Positions 36,371 to 47,443 of a DNA stretch of 64,000 nt are shown here, in pieces. Origin of the DNA: Pogonophryne albipinna (taxonomy: Eukaryota; Chordata; Actinopteri; Perciformes; Artedidraconidae). The position numbers and the translations under genes were made by a program. The notes beneath the pieces were generated by a model, which saw only the letters and a program-made list of their open reading frames with translations, did no database searches and was not told the DNA's origin. The stretch covers positions 24,044,543-24,108,542 of the forward strand of contig CM053248.1 in the NCBI GenBank assembly GCA_028583405.1, written 5' to 3'. Numbering within the stretch: the first letter of the stretch is position 1; each line of letters opens with the position of its first letter.

Positions 36371-39300
36371 CTGGAATGGAAGAGCAGAATATCACAGTTA
36401 CACTCGTGGCTTCAGCCCAAAACACACTTTGAAGTTCTGCACACTGTAAATGACATTCTGCAGGTTGACCGCCCTAATGCTGCAGCTGTGTCCGACTCCA
36501 ATATGTGCTAATATCTCTCCGATTCTGTCAACATTAGGTCACCCATTCTGTTTTGTGTAAGTCAAACTGCAGTTCAATCCTGACATTTTATGAGACACAA
36601 AAGTGCAGCCGAAAAATGCACTTTTATATATCCAACTTAATGTAACAATTTGTACATTTAAAGAAAAGATTTGAGAGATCATATCAGGGTTTCCCAAATG
36701 TAGTCAAGGTCTGATCATTAGCCGATGACGGGTTTTGACAAGGAGATCCAGCTGGCAGCAATCAGCTGATAGCATATCCAGACCAGAGGCCATTAAACAG
36801 CTCAATCAAACTTAATGTAGGTTTGGGCTGGAAGGAAAGCTGGCATTCAGCGTTGGCCCTCAGGAAATGTATGTGGTGATGGAGGAGTAAATAGCTGTCT
36901 GGTTATTTTAAAGTAAGTGTACGGTTTTGGACAAACTGGACATCTGCCAGACTGATTTGAGAAAACACACTCCCGACTGTAATCCCATGTTTCAGCCGCA
37001 GCCTTTTAACAGCCGTATGCATGAGTTATTGTCCTGCAAGTTTTTTGTTTTTTACAAGCAGTGTGTAAAGACGGGGCAGAGGAACTGTCGGTTTAGAAAT
37101 GATACACTCCGAGAGGGATCTGTTTTTCTCTGTGGCTTTCTTTGTATAAAAAGGGCTGAACAAAGGATTTATGTGAGGTGACTCTTTTTTTTCCTCTGCA
37201 CGAGAACCTGATCTGATGTTATTCTGTGGCCGCCACTGAAGGGACCACAGTAGTATACAATGACTACACTGGGCAGCAGTTCGCACCAATTACCACCGTA
37301 ACCCAGAAAGTCAGGTTGTCTTGTTCGGTCTCTCTGTGCCCTTTCCCTACATTTCCTGTTCTCCTCTCCACTGTAAACCTGAAAAAATCATTACTAATGA
37401 TGGAGGCCTGCACACTGGACTACTGTACAGTTGCGTGCACTGTTGCTCTCCCTCGGCGGTAAGAGAGCAGTCCTGGGAGAGGAGTGTAGGGAGGCCAGGC
37501 AGTGGTCCAAAGTCCCTGCTGTGACCCCACAGGGACCACGAGCAGGACATCCTGGGACAAACACAGAGTGATGAATTACAAAAATAATCCAGGAGATTTC
37601 TGTCTCCGAGTGAACAACAACGCATATGGTGCTTATCCAGATGAAAACAAGTGGATGCACTTTTACAGCTATATATTTTGGAGACTGCGGTTCATTGTGT
37701 GGATTGGTTGTAAACATCTGGGAAGCCCACTTTAGTCGATAAGACTTGTTCAGTAATTTTTAAAGCTATTTTTATACTGAATTTAAACATTTGGTGATTT
37801 TGCAGTAATCTTTGTGAAATAAACTAATTGATTAGTTACGAGTACGAGTGTTAGCCATCAAAGATTTTCTTAAGGACAGCCCAATAATATACTCAAACAA
37901 CGTATCATGATTTGCTAATCCCCATTTTGTCAGCCGTTATTCTTTTAATCCAACAAATCATCTTCTTCTCCAGTGCCCGTGATTACATCTTTGAGAACAT
38001 TGCACCACCCATCTTGAATGCATGAGTGTGAGATTATTGTACATGCACCGCTCGATCAGAACATACAACCTTTACTGGCCACAGGTGGGAATCATTCTCA
38101 AAAGGCAGTGTTGCGTTTAAAAAGCAATTTCTCAATACACCCCAAAAAACGACATCCCCTGAAAGACAAACTGCAGGGTTTTCAGAGACATGTTGTTGCA
38201 ATCAAATGGTAAGCAGAGCTTGACTAATAGTATAAAGAGAGAAGGAAACAACCTGGAAGACAATGTTAAAATGTAGCCCTGATGTCTCTCTAAATGCTCC
38301 ACTTGAGATTGTGTAGGGGAAGAAACCACAAGAATGTGTCTGTGCCGCTCTCAGCACCCGTAGACTCTGGCAGTGGATTAAGCAAGAAAACACTTCCCAC
38401 ACAGGAGAGCTGCTCGTGATCAGGGAGGCAGTGTGAGGAAGAAGTGAAATGGAAAGACGGGTTGTCTTTAATACCTTTTTTTTAAGTCAGATCCACCGAT
38501 TACAACAGTAGTAAGTAGTACATTTCCAAGATTACATTTTTTTTAAAGTCAAAACAGCGGATCAAGTCTTATTCAAACATTTAATCATTTATAACAAAAC
38601 TACCTGTGAAATTAATCTTACAGTTTTTAGGCATAAAATGCAGCTTCTCTGAACTTCTTTGTAAGGTCAACGGGACAGTCTGAGTGCACAATTCCCACCA
38701 AAATCTAATTATTTATTCCGAAAAAGGAAATATACATGTTTAAACAAAGAGATCCTATACTATTTAAATTGAAAAACTAAAGATTTTTATGATTTAAAAA
38801 ATAAATAAATAGTATCAATTTATTATAAAAAGGTATCTCGGCTGTCTGGATATTAAATAAGATATTGTCATGCTGTCCCCTTGGATGTAGGTATTATAGT
38901 CTCTGTAATGCTATACGGATTGAACTAACGTTTAAAAAAATAAAAATACATTATGTTTATTTATTTGTATGTTAACTCCCTCACTTTTACGCACCATGCC
39001 TTAAATGAAACCTCACATAAAATGTACCCTTTTAAGATTGACCTGGAAAAAGACATTTAAATACCTCACACGTGCCACCTGTAACACCGTTTTTCCATAC
39101 TAATAGAGTGAAAGTAGTACTTACTGTAGGAGACAGTGTCCGCGCTCCTCCCGCCGCTCTTCGCCCTGTTATTCAGGGTGTTGTTGTTGTTGTTGTTGTT
39201 GTTATTGTTGCCGTTGGCCGTCTGTAATATAGTCTCGAGAGGGGTCCGACTGTTTTCTCTGTACTCCGGTAAAATCTCCGTGCCATCGTTCTTTAGTACC

Positions 39301-39383
39301 TTCCATCCCTTCACGGCGGTGCAGCATCCCTGCAGAAGCAGCAGCGCGAGGCTGGAGACGAGGAGGGCCAGAGACACCTGCAT
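35964..39383 (-). CDS. sost: sost: sclerostin, secreted Wnt/BMP antagonist (join of 39383..39125 and 36370..35964)
   Basis: Two exons joined across a GT-AG intron give 666 nt (221 codons plus TGA). Residues 1-23 are a hydrophobic signal peptide. Residues 25-41 contain the sclerostin-type N-terminal block ([15 protein letters not shown]). Residues 93-179 are a C-terminal cystine-knot domain with eight cysteines at 93, 107, 118, 122, 147, 161, 177 and 179, including the CxGxC knot motif (CSGQC, 118-122) and the final CKC. Loop 2 carries [11 protein letters not shown] (129-139), which holds the NXI motif that in the family binds the first propeller of LRP5/6. A sequon NQS lies at 187. The tail after 192 is basic, as in heparin-binding sclerostins. 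The family inhibits canonical Wnt signalling extracellularly and restrains bone formation. The GRGKWWR loop and [11 protein letters not shown] favour sclerostin over its paralogue sostdc1. Human sclerostin is 213 residues. No other host gene is recognisable nearby. No disabling change is seen. Confidence 0.95.
36371..39124 (-). other. sost intron 1 (2,754 bp)
   Basis: A phase-1 intron with donor GTAAGT at 39124-39119 and acceptor AG at 36372-36371. The contents look unique and AT-rich, without any repeat copy that I recognise. Short open frames inside it (for example near 37.0-37.7 kb on both strands) look like chance. Confidence 0.9.
39125..39383 (-). CDS. sost: sost exon 1 (coding part)
   Basis: The start is the ATG at 39383-39381, with A at -3. 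The open frame extends further upstream only through a GTG, and no ATG occurs between the TATA-like box and this start. The exon codes 86 codons plus one base, and the phase-1 donor GTAAGT is at 39124-39119. It encodes the signal peptide, the conserved N-terminal block and a run of ten asparagines (residues 59-68) from an AAC microsatellite, followed by [11 protein letters not shown]. This last stretch aligns with the region around the first N-glycosylation sequon of mammalian sclerostin (N67-N68-T69 is a sequon here). The low-complexity run is the only unusual part and probably varies in length between species. Confidence 0.93.
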
Positions 39384-39511
39384 GCTGGAGGCTCGGCGGC
39401 AAAAGTGAAGAAGCACGAGGAGGATAACAATGTCACGCACGAGAAAGAGCGAGATGATGCCCTCTCGGATACGTCGGTCAGTTCTACTGTCAATGCACGA
39501 GGCGCACGCGG

Positions 39512-39518
39512 TATTTAA
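39512..39518 (-). promoter_or_regulatory. TATA-like box of sost
   Basis: On the minus strand this reads TTAAATA in the context CTTAAATACCGCG, 129 bp before the ATG. Transcription would start near 39480-39485, giving a 5' UTR of roughly 100 nt (to 39384) without an upstream ATG. This is inferred from position and motif only. Confidence 0.5.
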
Positions 39519-39548
39519 GCCTTAGCGAGTTCTCGTCAAAGATGACAA

Positions 39549-40140
39549 TTAAGCCTTACACGGAGTGGGAGGGGCTGAAGCTGGAGTGAGACTTATTGAG
39601 AAACTAGGAGGACAGGGAACAAGACGAGGGGATACAATAGGGGAGAGAGAAAAGTGAGGGAAGGAAATACATTGATAAAGTGAAATAGAGAAGTTGAGGG
39701 AGGAAGGAGAAACAGACAGGAAATTTTTTGAAAAAGAGAAGAAAGTGGAAAAAGAGAAGAGACTGGGGAGAATGTAGGAAATAGAGGGCAAAAGTAAGGA
39801 GAGAATGGTGAAAGGAGGGAGAAGTATAGAGTAAGAAAAAGAGAGGGGTAGTTGAGAGGAGAAAATAAAAAGACTTAAAAAAGTAGACGGGGAAAAGAGA
39901 GATGATAGAAAACAGAGGAAAATGAGCCGGGAGCTAAAGAGGTGAGGAGATGAGAAGTGATACAACAAGAGAAAGGTTAGAGATCAGAGGAGGAGAGAAC
40001 AAGAAGAGAGGGAGTGTGGAGGAAAAGAAAGGACAGAAGATAAGATGAAGAAAATTCAGAAGGAAAATGGTGATGTAAAATAATAATCAAGAGGGAAATT
40101 TGAGGTGAGATCAGAGAAAATGTAACAGAAGTTTATAAAG
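39549..40140. repeat. purine-rich (GA) tract upstream of the sost promoter
   Basis: The plus strand is strongly skewed to A and G over about 590 bp, with few pyrimidine interruptions. It begins about 30 bp upstream of the TATA-like box. A 139-residue Ser/Phe/Leu-rich frame on the other strand is a by-product of the polypyrimidine composition. Such tracts can form triplex or nucleosome-poor DNA; whether this one does is inference. Confidence 0.75.
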
Positions 40141-43117
40141 ACAGTGGAAAAAGAGAAGAGGAGCACATTTATTTTTGGAGGCAGCGGATGTGCATCTCAC
40201 TGTGTTCTTGTTGTTGTTGGACTTAAGTTTACAAAGCTTCTTCTCCCCCTCCTCCTTAATGATTTCCGGAGCATTACGTGTTTGAAAAGCATTTGGGGCG
40301 TGTGGGGTGGTTTATTTTTGGACTGCTGTCTCATGCGCCTCACACTCCTCCCTGCTCTGTTCCTGATACAGGGCAGAACACAAGTGAATCATTAATCCCT
40401 CACGTTAATTATCTATCATTACAGCTCTGTTAAAAAAAAAAAAAAGCCTCCGCTTTTCAGATCTTCATCAGCTCTTAAATCCTGCAATTAGACAGTGTCA
40501 TGTATTGTACACATTTATCCATGTATGTCATTTACATCAAACATTATCCTTGTATCTGGTTTGAATATTATGGACTAAGGACTGCATGTACGCTCTTCTC
40601 AAAGTTCTTGGCATGCATCTCGTTGCAGTGATGAGTGCTGACAGATGGAGGCTCTTTTATTCAAACACTGCCCTCTTGAGGGGGAATATACAAGACTTGT
40701 GAAAGGAAAAGATGTGATTATAGGTTCATTAGCATCACACTGCTTTTTTGCAGGAGCAGCATGGGCATTCAGAGGCAAGTCATCTTGGAAGATAAACAAA
40801 TAAATGATGAGGAATATATGTTGCCTTCGTCAATGTCACTGCTTTGACACATCTCGCACCCATTCATTTGAGGCACAGCGAAGCTTCCATAATAATATGT
40901 CACGGTACATCTTGGCCGTAGCCAACTGGTTGTCCATTGCAATTCAAAATGATGGACATTGTAGGGGTAAACACTTCATTATAAAATGATATTGTAAGAT
41001 GAGGTTTACAACATCATTCTCTTCTATAAAAAAAGACGTGGGACAACACTCTGTGATCAGATGTAAAACTGATTAGGTCAAATGAAACTCTTTTGAAGTT
41101 CAATGACCCCTTTTGAAGTCCTATCTATTATAATTTGTTTTCAACACCTAACAGAAGAGTATCCTCTGGTGTAAATGAGCCTTCTGTTATTCTGCAACGG
41201 TTACCATCAACTAAGTTTAAAAAATGACAGGGTACTGTCCGTATGTGTGCTACGGAGAGTAAATGTTTTGGCTGCAATATTATATGTATATGAATATTTA
41301 TTTGTTTTTAGCAACTTAAGAGCAGCATTCATTTGGATACGCAATTTTTGAATGCAAGTACTTTTTTCACTCTCAGTTTTGGTTTCTGAGGGAATGAGCT
41401 CTTTAGCAGTTAAAGCTCACCTGTGTTCACAAGGTAGTAGCCTACTTTGCCTGACTGTCGATTGGTGATAGGCAGGTAGTTGGCTGAAAACAAGAATAAT
41501 GAGAGCAGGGTTTATAGGCTACAAAACCTAAACAATGAGCTAAGAGACGAGCATCCATGTCTATTAATCAAAGACTTGCATTGTAATGTGCATTTTTTGA
41601 TAAAGTTATATTTATTTCTTGTAATGTGGACATGTTTTCAGTTTGTGTTGTTGCAGTTGAAGACTGGAGGAAGTGACTGAAGTATAGGGATACTTTTTTG
41701 TAGCTCTTGTAAGTGATTGCTGCAAGTTAAAACATTCATTGTGTAGCTTTAGGTACCTTAAGAGGATAGATCATTAAAAACTAGAGACAGGCGCAAAATG
41801 GAGCGTTTCAGCCTATGGGGGTGAATACAAGAATATTCAGACAGTATAAGCAAAATAATGTGTTCTTTGAATGTAAGAGCATGTACACACACACTAGTAT
41901 GAACCCAAAAAACCAGTATGCGCCTGAAAATGACCATCATATGTCCTCTTTAAACATTATGAGAAACAACGCTATGTTTGAGTTTATTATGCGTATCCAG
42001 GAAAGTCCTGTCCAATTTATTCATGTTCACACGTATTATTAGGGCTGTTTTGACCAGTTGCAAATTCTGAAGTCAAACATGATTGTCATTCATAAGCCAA
42101 GAGCTCTTAAAGTAACCAGAGCAGAGAGCCATGTCTTCCTATTGTGTTACAGCTCTGAGGCTGTGCCAGATTTTTTTAGTGAGCGATGGATGGCCCCATT
42201 GTCTACACAAAGCCAGCTGTGATTACAGCCTTCTTGTCAACGTTGCGACCGATGTCAGTCACAGTCTCAATTTAGACCTTTCTTTATAGAGCCCTTGGGC
42301 CCCAGCACAGTGTTTTTATCATGATAACAGTACAGTGAGGCCCAAATAACATTCAGATGCTCCCCAGATTGCAAGAAAGCCTCCAGCAGTGCAAAGGATG
42401 GCAGGGCGTTATTTAATGGAAGTGGAGAAAAACAATGTTTTCAGTCCATAAACGAAACCATCTCAGCTCCTTGTGTTCCGTTTGGTCACATGATTCATTG
42501 TACAAGATTGTTAACTGCTTGAACACACAGGTTAGAAACAAACAAGCCAGTGAAAGTTAAGCAGGAGGTTTTGTGACTGTGCCGTGTGTTCAAAAGTCTG
42601 CAGTGTTCGACTCCTGAGCTTGAGAGGGGTGAATTATTCATAATGTGTCCACCATAATTATGTAAAGTAGGTTCACGTTCAGCGTTGGCTTTCCACATCA
42701 GTCCCCTAGACAGATTTACAGTGAAAGCTTTATGAATGCGAGTGGGACTGAACATGTGGAGCAAATGGTGACACATTGCTGCGACGTGCCACATTGTTAG
42801 TCAAAATTCCTCATAATAACATAAGTGCAAAGGAGGGCTAAAGAACTTTTTTTGGTACCAAAAAGTTTCCGCAGCAACAAGTATGGAATTATGTTAAATA
42901 TTTTAAACTTGGCATTTGAAATTCTGATCAGATATCCATAATCTTGATTAATTCTCTTAACAATTACAGCCTATTCAGGCACATTCTTGTACAGCTCATT
43001 TACCAAGCATTTTACATTAGAGTGGCTCAATTCGTTAAACATTAAAGTTAAGTTGTTGTAAAAAATTTGGTTTTCATTTTTTGGTATCAATACCATAACT
43101 CACTGGCAGTGGAACTC
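40141..43117. other. unique non-coding DNA upstream of sost
   Basis: No exon recognised. High-complexity blocks with homeodomain-like and GATA-like words lie at 40144-40430 and 42090-42420 and could be regulatory. A short poly-A is at 40430-40445. Confidence 0.5.
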
Positions 43118-43122
43118 GAACC

Positions 43123-43168
<46 letters not shown>

Positions 43169-43396
43169 GTTTATTTATATAGCCCAATATCACACATGTT
43201 ACATTTGTCTCAGTGGACTTCACAGTTTGTACAGAATATCAGTATGACAATACGACACCCTCTGTCCTTAGACCCTCACATCGTACAAGGAAAAACTTCC
43301 GGAGAAAACCCACAGTTTAAAGGGAAAAATGGGAGAAACCTCAGGGAGAGCAACAGAGGAGGGATCCCTCTCCCAGGACGGACAGACTTGCAATAG
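43118..43396 (-). mobile_element. LINE 3' tail (minus orientation) with (ATCA)n
   Basis: (ATCA)n at 43122-43168 is followed by TTTATTTATATAGCCCAATA and a region whose inverse complement is found at 47180-47420 (shared AGGGATCCCTCTCCCAGGA, CCTTAGACCCTCACATCGTA). This is the 3' end of an L2-like LINE family; the copy is 5'-truncated. Confidence 0.7.
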
Positions 43397-43722
43397 AGGC
43401 CCCTACACACGGTGGCGTGCGTTGCCGCTTCAACGCTTCTGCCCATTCAATTTAAATGGGGTGACGTCACGCCTCGCCGAACTGCATTGTGGGAGCAAAG
43501 CGTAGCTTTTCTCGCGGTGCTCGCTGCAAAAGTAGAGCAATGTTCTACTTTTGACGCTTCGATGGAAGCGTCAGCCAATCGAATCATATGCCAGTACAAG
43601 CCCTAGCCAATCAAACCGCTGCTTGTGTGTCCGGGGCGGGAGATTCAGGTGATTGGTTGTTGGTCTAGCTTCAGACATGCACACCGGCAAGCGACAACGC
43701 ACGCCGCCGTGTGTAGGGGCCT
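43397..43722. mobile_element. 325-bp MITE, copy 2
   Basis: Termini AGGCCCCTACACACGGTGGC and the near-exact inverse at 43691-43722. The internal sequence corresponds to 8469-8792 in reverse orientation, including TGACGTCAC, CCAATCAAACC and TGTGTGTCCGGGGC. Confidence 0.8.
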
Positions 43723-43734
43723 GAGCCGGTGTGT

Positions 43735-44017
43735 GAGCACACACACAAACTCCCAGCCAGGCTGCGGGTGTGTGTGTGTGTGTGTTCGGGATGGTTTCGC
43801 TGTGTCTCGCTGTCTCGCAGACAGCCACTGGGCTCATAGGGAGGGGGGGGCAGGAGCTCCAACAAGCCGTTTAGGACAGAGAGTGAATACACATACTATA
43901 CAGAGATGCTGTATGAGAAACCAATGAGATTTTGGAAAATTGCACAATATAAATCTATTTTAGTAGACCTCAACAATGGAATTATGATGAGAAATGGCCA
44001 TGATATGGGACCTTTAA
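43735..44017. mobile_element. half of a TTAA-type non-autonomous element
   Basis: It ends GGGACCT followed by TTAA at 44014-44017, with the characteristic subterminal GGAATTATGATGAGAAATGG. The other end is not visible. It interrupts the 3' part of the ORF relic that starts at 44018. Confidence 0.5.
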
Positions 44018-44354
44018 ATTGTCCTTGGGCAGACACACACCGATCTGCACCTTCCAGAGTAGGATGAATGCTGTCTCTCTTAATCAGACCAGGTTTTCCC
44101 CAGAAGGCTGTCCAATTATTTACGAAGCCCACATTGTTTGCTGGGCACCACCAAGACAACCAGCGCTGAAATGATGACATGCGGCTATACATGTCGTCAT
44201 TGATCAGATTGGGGAGGGGACCAGAGAAATTGTCGGTGTCCGACATTGTTTTAGCATATCTACACACCGACGCCACATTAACTTTGGTGCATTCTGATTG
44301 GCAAACATCATTACCACCGACGTGAATAACAATCCTACTGTATTTATGTTTATT

Positions 44355-45088
44355 CTAACCCCCTAATCCCACCAGGAGCGTCTGCGCTGCGCTGCGGCTG
44401 CGGCGTTTTTAGCAATCGCGGCCACTCTAGTCAATGGGTGCTATTCCACCAGACCCGCTGCGCCGCGGCTCGAAGCGTCCCAGAAGCTCCTCGCCGCAAG
44501 GAATTTCTAAAATATAGGATGAATCCTATTTTTGACGCGGCGCAGCGCAGCGCAGGCAGGAAGTGATGAAAATCACCTTGTTGTCTCCTTTGCTGGTTGA
44601 GGGGGTGCACCCAAAACCGGCTCATTCTCCTCCCCCCACCCCCCGTAGTCTTTCAAGTAGGAGAATACATGCCAGCGTTCTCCTCCGGTTTACAGGCACT
44701 GTAAATTATATATATATATAGAATAATTATGATGATGAATGCATATTTTTTTACCACTAAAATACAGCAACACATCTTTGATTCATGTCGTTTATAACTG
44801 GAATATTACAATTATTATTAACTGTGTCTGTAGTCTACAACACAACAAAATAGGAAATAACAACAATAAACACGATTTATACAGACACAAACATAAACCA
44901 TTTAACTACGTAGCCTACTTACTTGTAGAAGTACAAATGTCCAGGAAATATTCCAAAATCAACAACAACTGCGAGGCTGCACACACGACGCTCCGCTTCC
45001 ACAACGTTTTGAAACGTGCCTGGTGGGTTATGACGCAGGAGGAGGTCACAGCGCAGCGCAGCCGCTTCCGGTGCGATCAGGGGGTTAG
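44355..45088 (-). mobile_element. PIF/Harbinger-type element
   Basis: The ends CTAACCCCCTAATCCCACCA and the inverse of CTAACCCCCTGATCGCACCG form imperfect inverted termini of about 38 bp, rich in GCTGCGCTGCG. A minus-strand frame at 44625-44431 begins MSRFWVHPLNQQRRQQGDFH, the conserved N-terminus of Harbinger transposases (WVHPxNxxRxxxGEFHxL). The DDE domain is absent, so the copy is non-autonomous. Confidence 0.75.
44431..44625 (-). pseudogene. Harbinger transposase N-terminal fragment
   Basis: ATG at 44625; the first 27 residues (RFWVHPLNQQRRQQGDFHHF then LPALR) match the Harbinger family N-terminus. After that the frame reads into terminal-repeat-like GC-rich sequence and stops. No catalytic residues are present. 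Confidence 0.6.
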
Positions 45089-45560
45089 CCAGCAGTTTAA
45101 GATGTGCCTCAACGTCGCCCGCTCTGGCCCCCGGAATGCATGTGACTGTGGAGGCTTTGGTCTCTAAAATTCACGTATCTCAGAATAGAGCTACCAATAA
45201 CCAGAGTTGGCTTCTCAGCGGGTGTCTCGCTGAGTGGGGAAAATTTGTTAGATACGTGAACGGGTTGGTGGGGACCTGCGGGTCTCGCGTTATGCCCCTT
45301 CTGAACAGTCACCCAGTCTCCCGGCTGCTCGGGAGTTGCCGGGGGATGGCTAGTAAGAGCTACCTCTTGCCGGTCCGCACCGACTAACATGGGCTTTACT
45401 GTAGCTGAGTTACTTTCTAAAATGCGGAGCCGGGCTTCTATGGCTATGATTTCCCGCCTCCAACCTAGCAACTGTACTACATTTAACACATGTAGGCCTA
45501 TCGGTACCAGTAAAGGAGGTAGGGAAGTAACCAAACATGAGACAGGAAATAGCACCCGAG

Positions 45561-45796
45561 GGTGGGGAAAGAGCCATGGCTAGCTATCAAGCTAAAATAG
45601 CTACCGTTAGCAAACCTGAAAGGAGTGTAAGCAACTGTGGAGTTACAGTCGCTAAGAGAAGGAGAGTTGTGAGTGCTTAAGCTGTAGTAACGTGTGATTA
45701 CAACGTCAGGTAGCTGCCGTGATCAAGAATTGTAAAACGATCGATTAAGTTAAGATAATATAAGCTATCAGCAGCAGAACAGACACACAGGATAGC
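45561..45796. other. non-coding sequence between two opposed retroelement relics
   Basis: Contains several GCTAGC/TAGCTA-like words. It is perhaps the 5' untranslated part of the minus-strand SGNH retroelement. No gene recognised. Confidence 0.4.
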
Positions 45797-46248
45797 CCAG
45801 AGGTAAAAATGATATCCTGTCTAAACATCAGTCAGGTTTCAGAAAGAAACATAGCACCATCACTGCGACAATGAAAGTGGTGAATGACATTATGAGTATC
45901 TTAGACAATAAGCAGAGTTGTGCATCCCTATTTATTGATCTTTCCAAAGCGTTTGACACCGTCGATCATCGCATCTTAAAGCAGAGGCTAGCCAGTATAG
46001 GCATATCCAGCCATGCAGTGGGGTGGTTTGTGAACTACCTCTCTGAAAGGTCCCGATGTGTTCACTTTGATGGGCTCACTTCTGAGTGGTTGAACATTGC
46101 TAATGGTGTTCCCCAAGGTTCTGTTTTAGGTCCACTTTTATTCTCTATATATCAACAGTTTAGGTGAAGCTACTTTACATTTTTATGCGGATGATACCGT
46201 GATGTACTGTGCAGGTCCCTCCATTCAGGAGGCTGTTGTTAAATTACA

Positions 46249-46441
46249 TTACATGTCACTTATTAGATGCTTTTATCCAAAGCGACTTACATACTCAATA
46301 CTGTGGACAATCCCCACATGAGCAATTTGGGGTGAAGTGTCTTGCCCAGGGACACAACGACATGCTGACTGCAGTGGGGTTTGAACCTGTGACCCCCTGA
46401 TCCAAACACCAACGCACAAACCACTGCGCCACACGCCTTCC
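46249..46441 (-). mobile_element. tRNA-derived SINE inserted in LINE, with TSD
   Basis: It is flanked by the exact 9-bp duplication TAAATTACA (46240-46248 and 46442-46450). The minus strand has an A-box-like TGGCGCAGTGG near its start, a B box GGTTCAAACCC, and the tail AGTCGCTTTGGATAAAAGC... ACATGTAA common to many teleost SINEs. It interrupts the RT frame just after the YADD motif. Confidence 0.9.
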
Positions 46442-46670
46442 TAAATTACAGGCTGTTTTTAACATTATTCAGACTCACCAGATCGATGGTGTCGTAGACC
46501 CAGGGTCGTAACAGCTCTCTGAACTAAAGCTTCTTTTAAATGTTGATAAAACTAAGGTAATGCTCTTTTCAAAAGCTAAAAAGACACCAGAGCCTGTTTT
46601 GGATATTGTAACTGCGCAAGGAATAATACTTGAAGTGGTTGCCTGTTATAAATATTTAGGTATCTGGTTG

Positions 46671-47443
46671 TTGTGCTCCCTATCTCTGTTTCTTATCTAT
46701 ATCTAATAGAACTGCTCGGGTCTTGATAGATTGAGTGGAGAAGTTCATGAGATCTTTCTAGAGGGTTATCAAGAATAACTTTTATCCAATGACCTTTTCC
46801 CTCTCTGTCTGTGTCTGTGTATTCTCTTGTTCCGATTAACCCAGCCAAATCTTTTTTCTTGTTTTGTATCTATATCTACGCCGGGATCCGGAGTCGAGGC
46901 TGATCCTCTTGCTGTAGTCCTGTGTCTTGGATCCTCTATCCTGAGTTCTGGATTAAGTCGTGGACTTCGGGTCGTGGCTGAACCTGTCTCTGCGGTCCTG
47001 CCTTGGGTCTCGTCATGCTGCTTCCCTGATGGCTTCCACAGGATTGTAGCTGACATCCTTGTGGATTCATCTTCTTATTACAGACACATGCATTTCCTAA
47101 CATTCGGTCTATATGCTGTAAAATGTATTATCTCTTCGATTTACACACGGCATCTATTGCACGTCTGTCCGTCCTGGGAGAGAGATCCCTCCTCTGTTGC
47201 TCTCCCTGAGGTTTCTCCCCTTAAACTGTGGGTTTTCGCTGGAAGTTTTTCCTTGTACGATGTGAGGGTCTAAGGATAGAGGGTGTCGTTTTTCTCATAC
47301 TGATATTCTGAACAATCTGTGCTGTTGTATTAGCTGTAAAGTGTCTCTACTGTAGGCTATTATTATTATATGTACAGCACTTTGGCTCGACCAAAAATCG
47401 TTTATAAATGTGCTATATAAATAAAACTTGATTTGATTTGATT
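46671..47443 (+). mobile_element. LINE 3' end inserted in the LINE
   Basis: It ends TATATAAATAAAACTTGATT with repeated TTTGAT, the 3' tail of an L2-like family. The last 250 bp are the inverse of 43169-43396. It splits the host LINE between the codons for CYKYLGIW and the following Asp-Cys-Leu block. The 148-codon open frame at 46827-47273 within it is not recognisable as a protein domain. Confidence 0.75.

Larger units (their letters stand above)
44018..45560 (-). pseudogene. retroelement ORF with SGNH-hydrolase-like domain, split by a Harbinger element
   Basis: Two minus-strand pieces form one protein: 45555-45089 (ending in KPTLVIGSSILRYVNF and a PGG-like block) and 44354-44018 (IVIHVGGNDV..., RWLSWWCPANNVGFVNNW, IHPTLEGA). 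The GxS block, GGND block and final DxIHP block are the motifs of SGNH/GDSL hydrolases, a domain common in ORFs of fish non-LTR retroelements. An N-terminal Cys motif and Leu-rich coiled stretch precede it. Insertion of 44355-45088 and of the element at 43735 have broken it. Whether it belongs to a LINE ORF1 is inference. Confidence 0.6.

Noticed and set aside
39549..39968. 139-codon Ser/Phe/Leu-rich frame upstream of sost
   Set aside because: By-product of the polypyrimidine strand of the purine tract.
46249..46441. tRNA gene (A and B boxes)
   Set aside because: Flanking TSD, SINE body and lack of a cloverleaf show a SINE.
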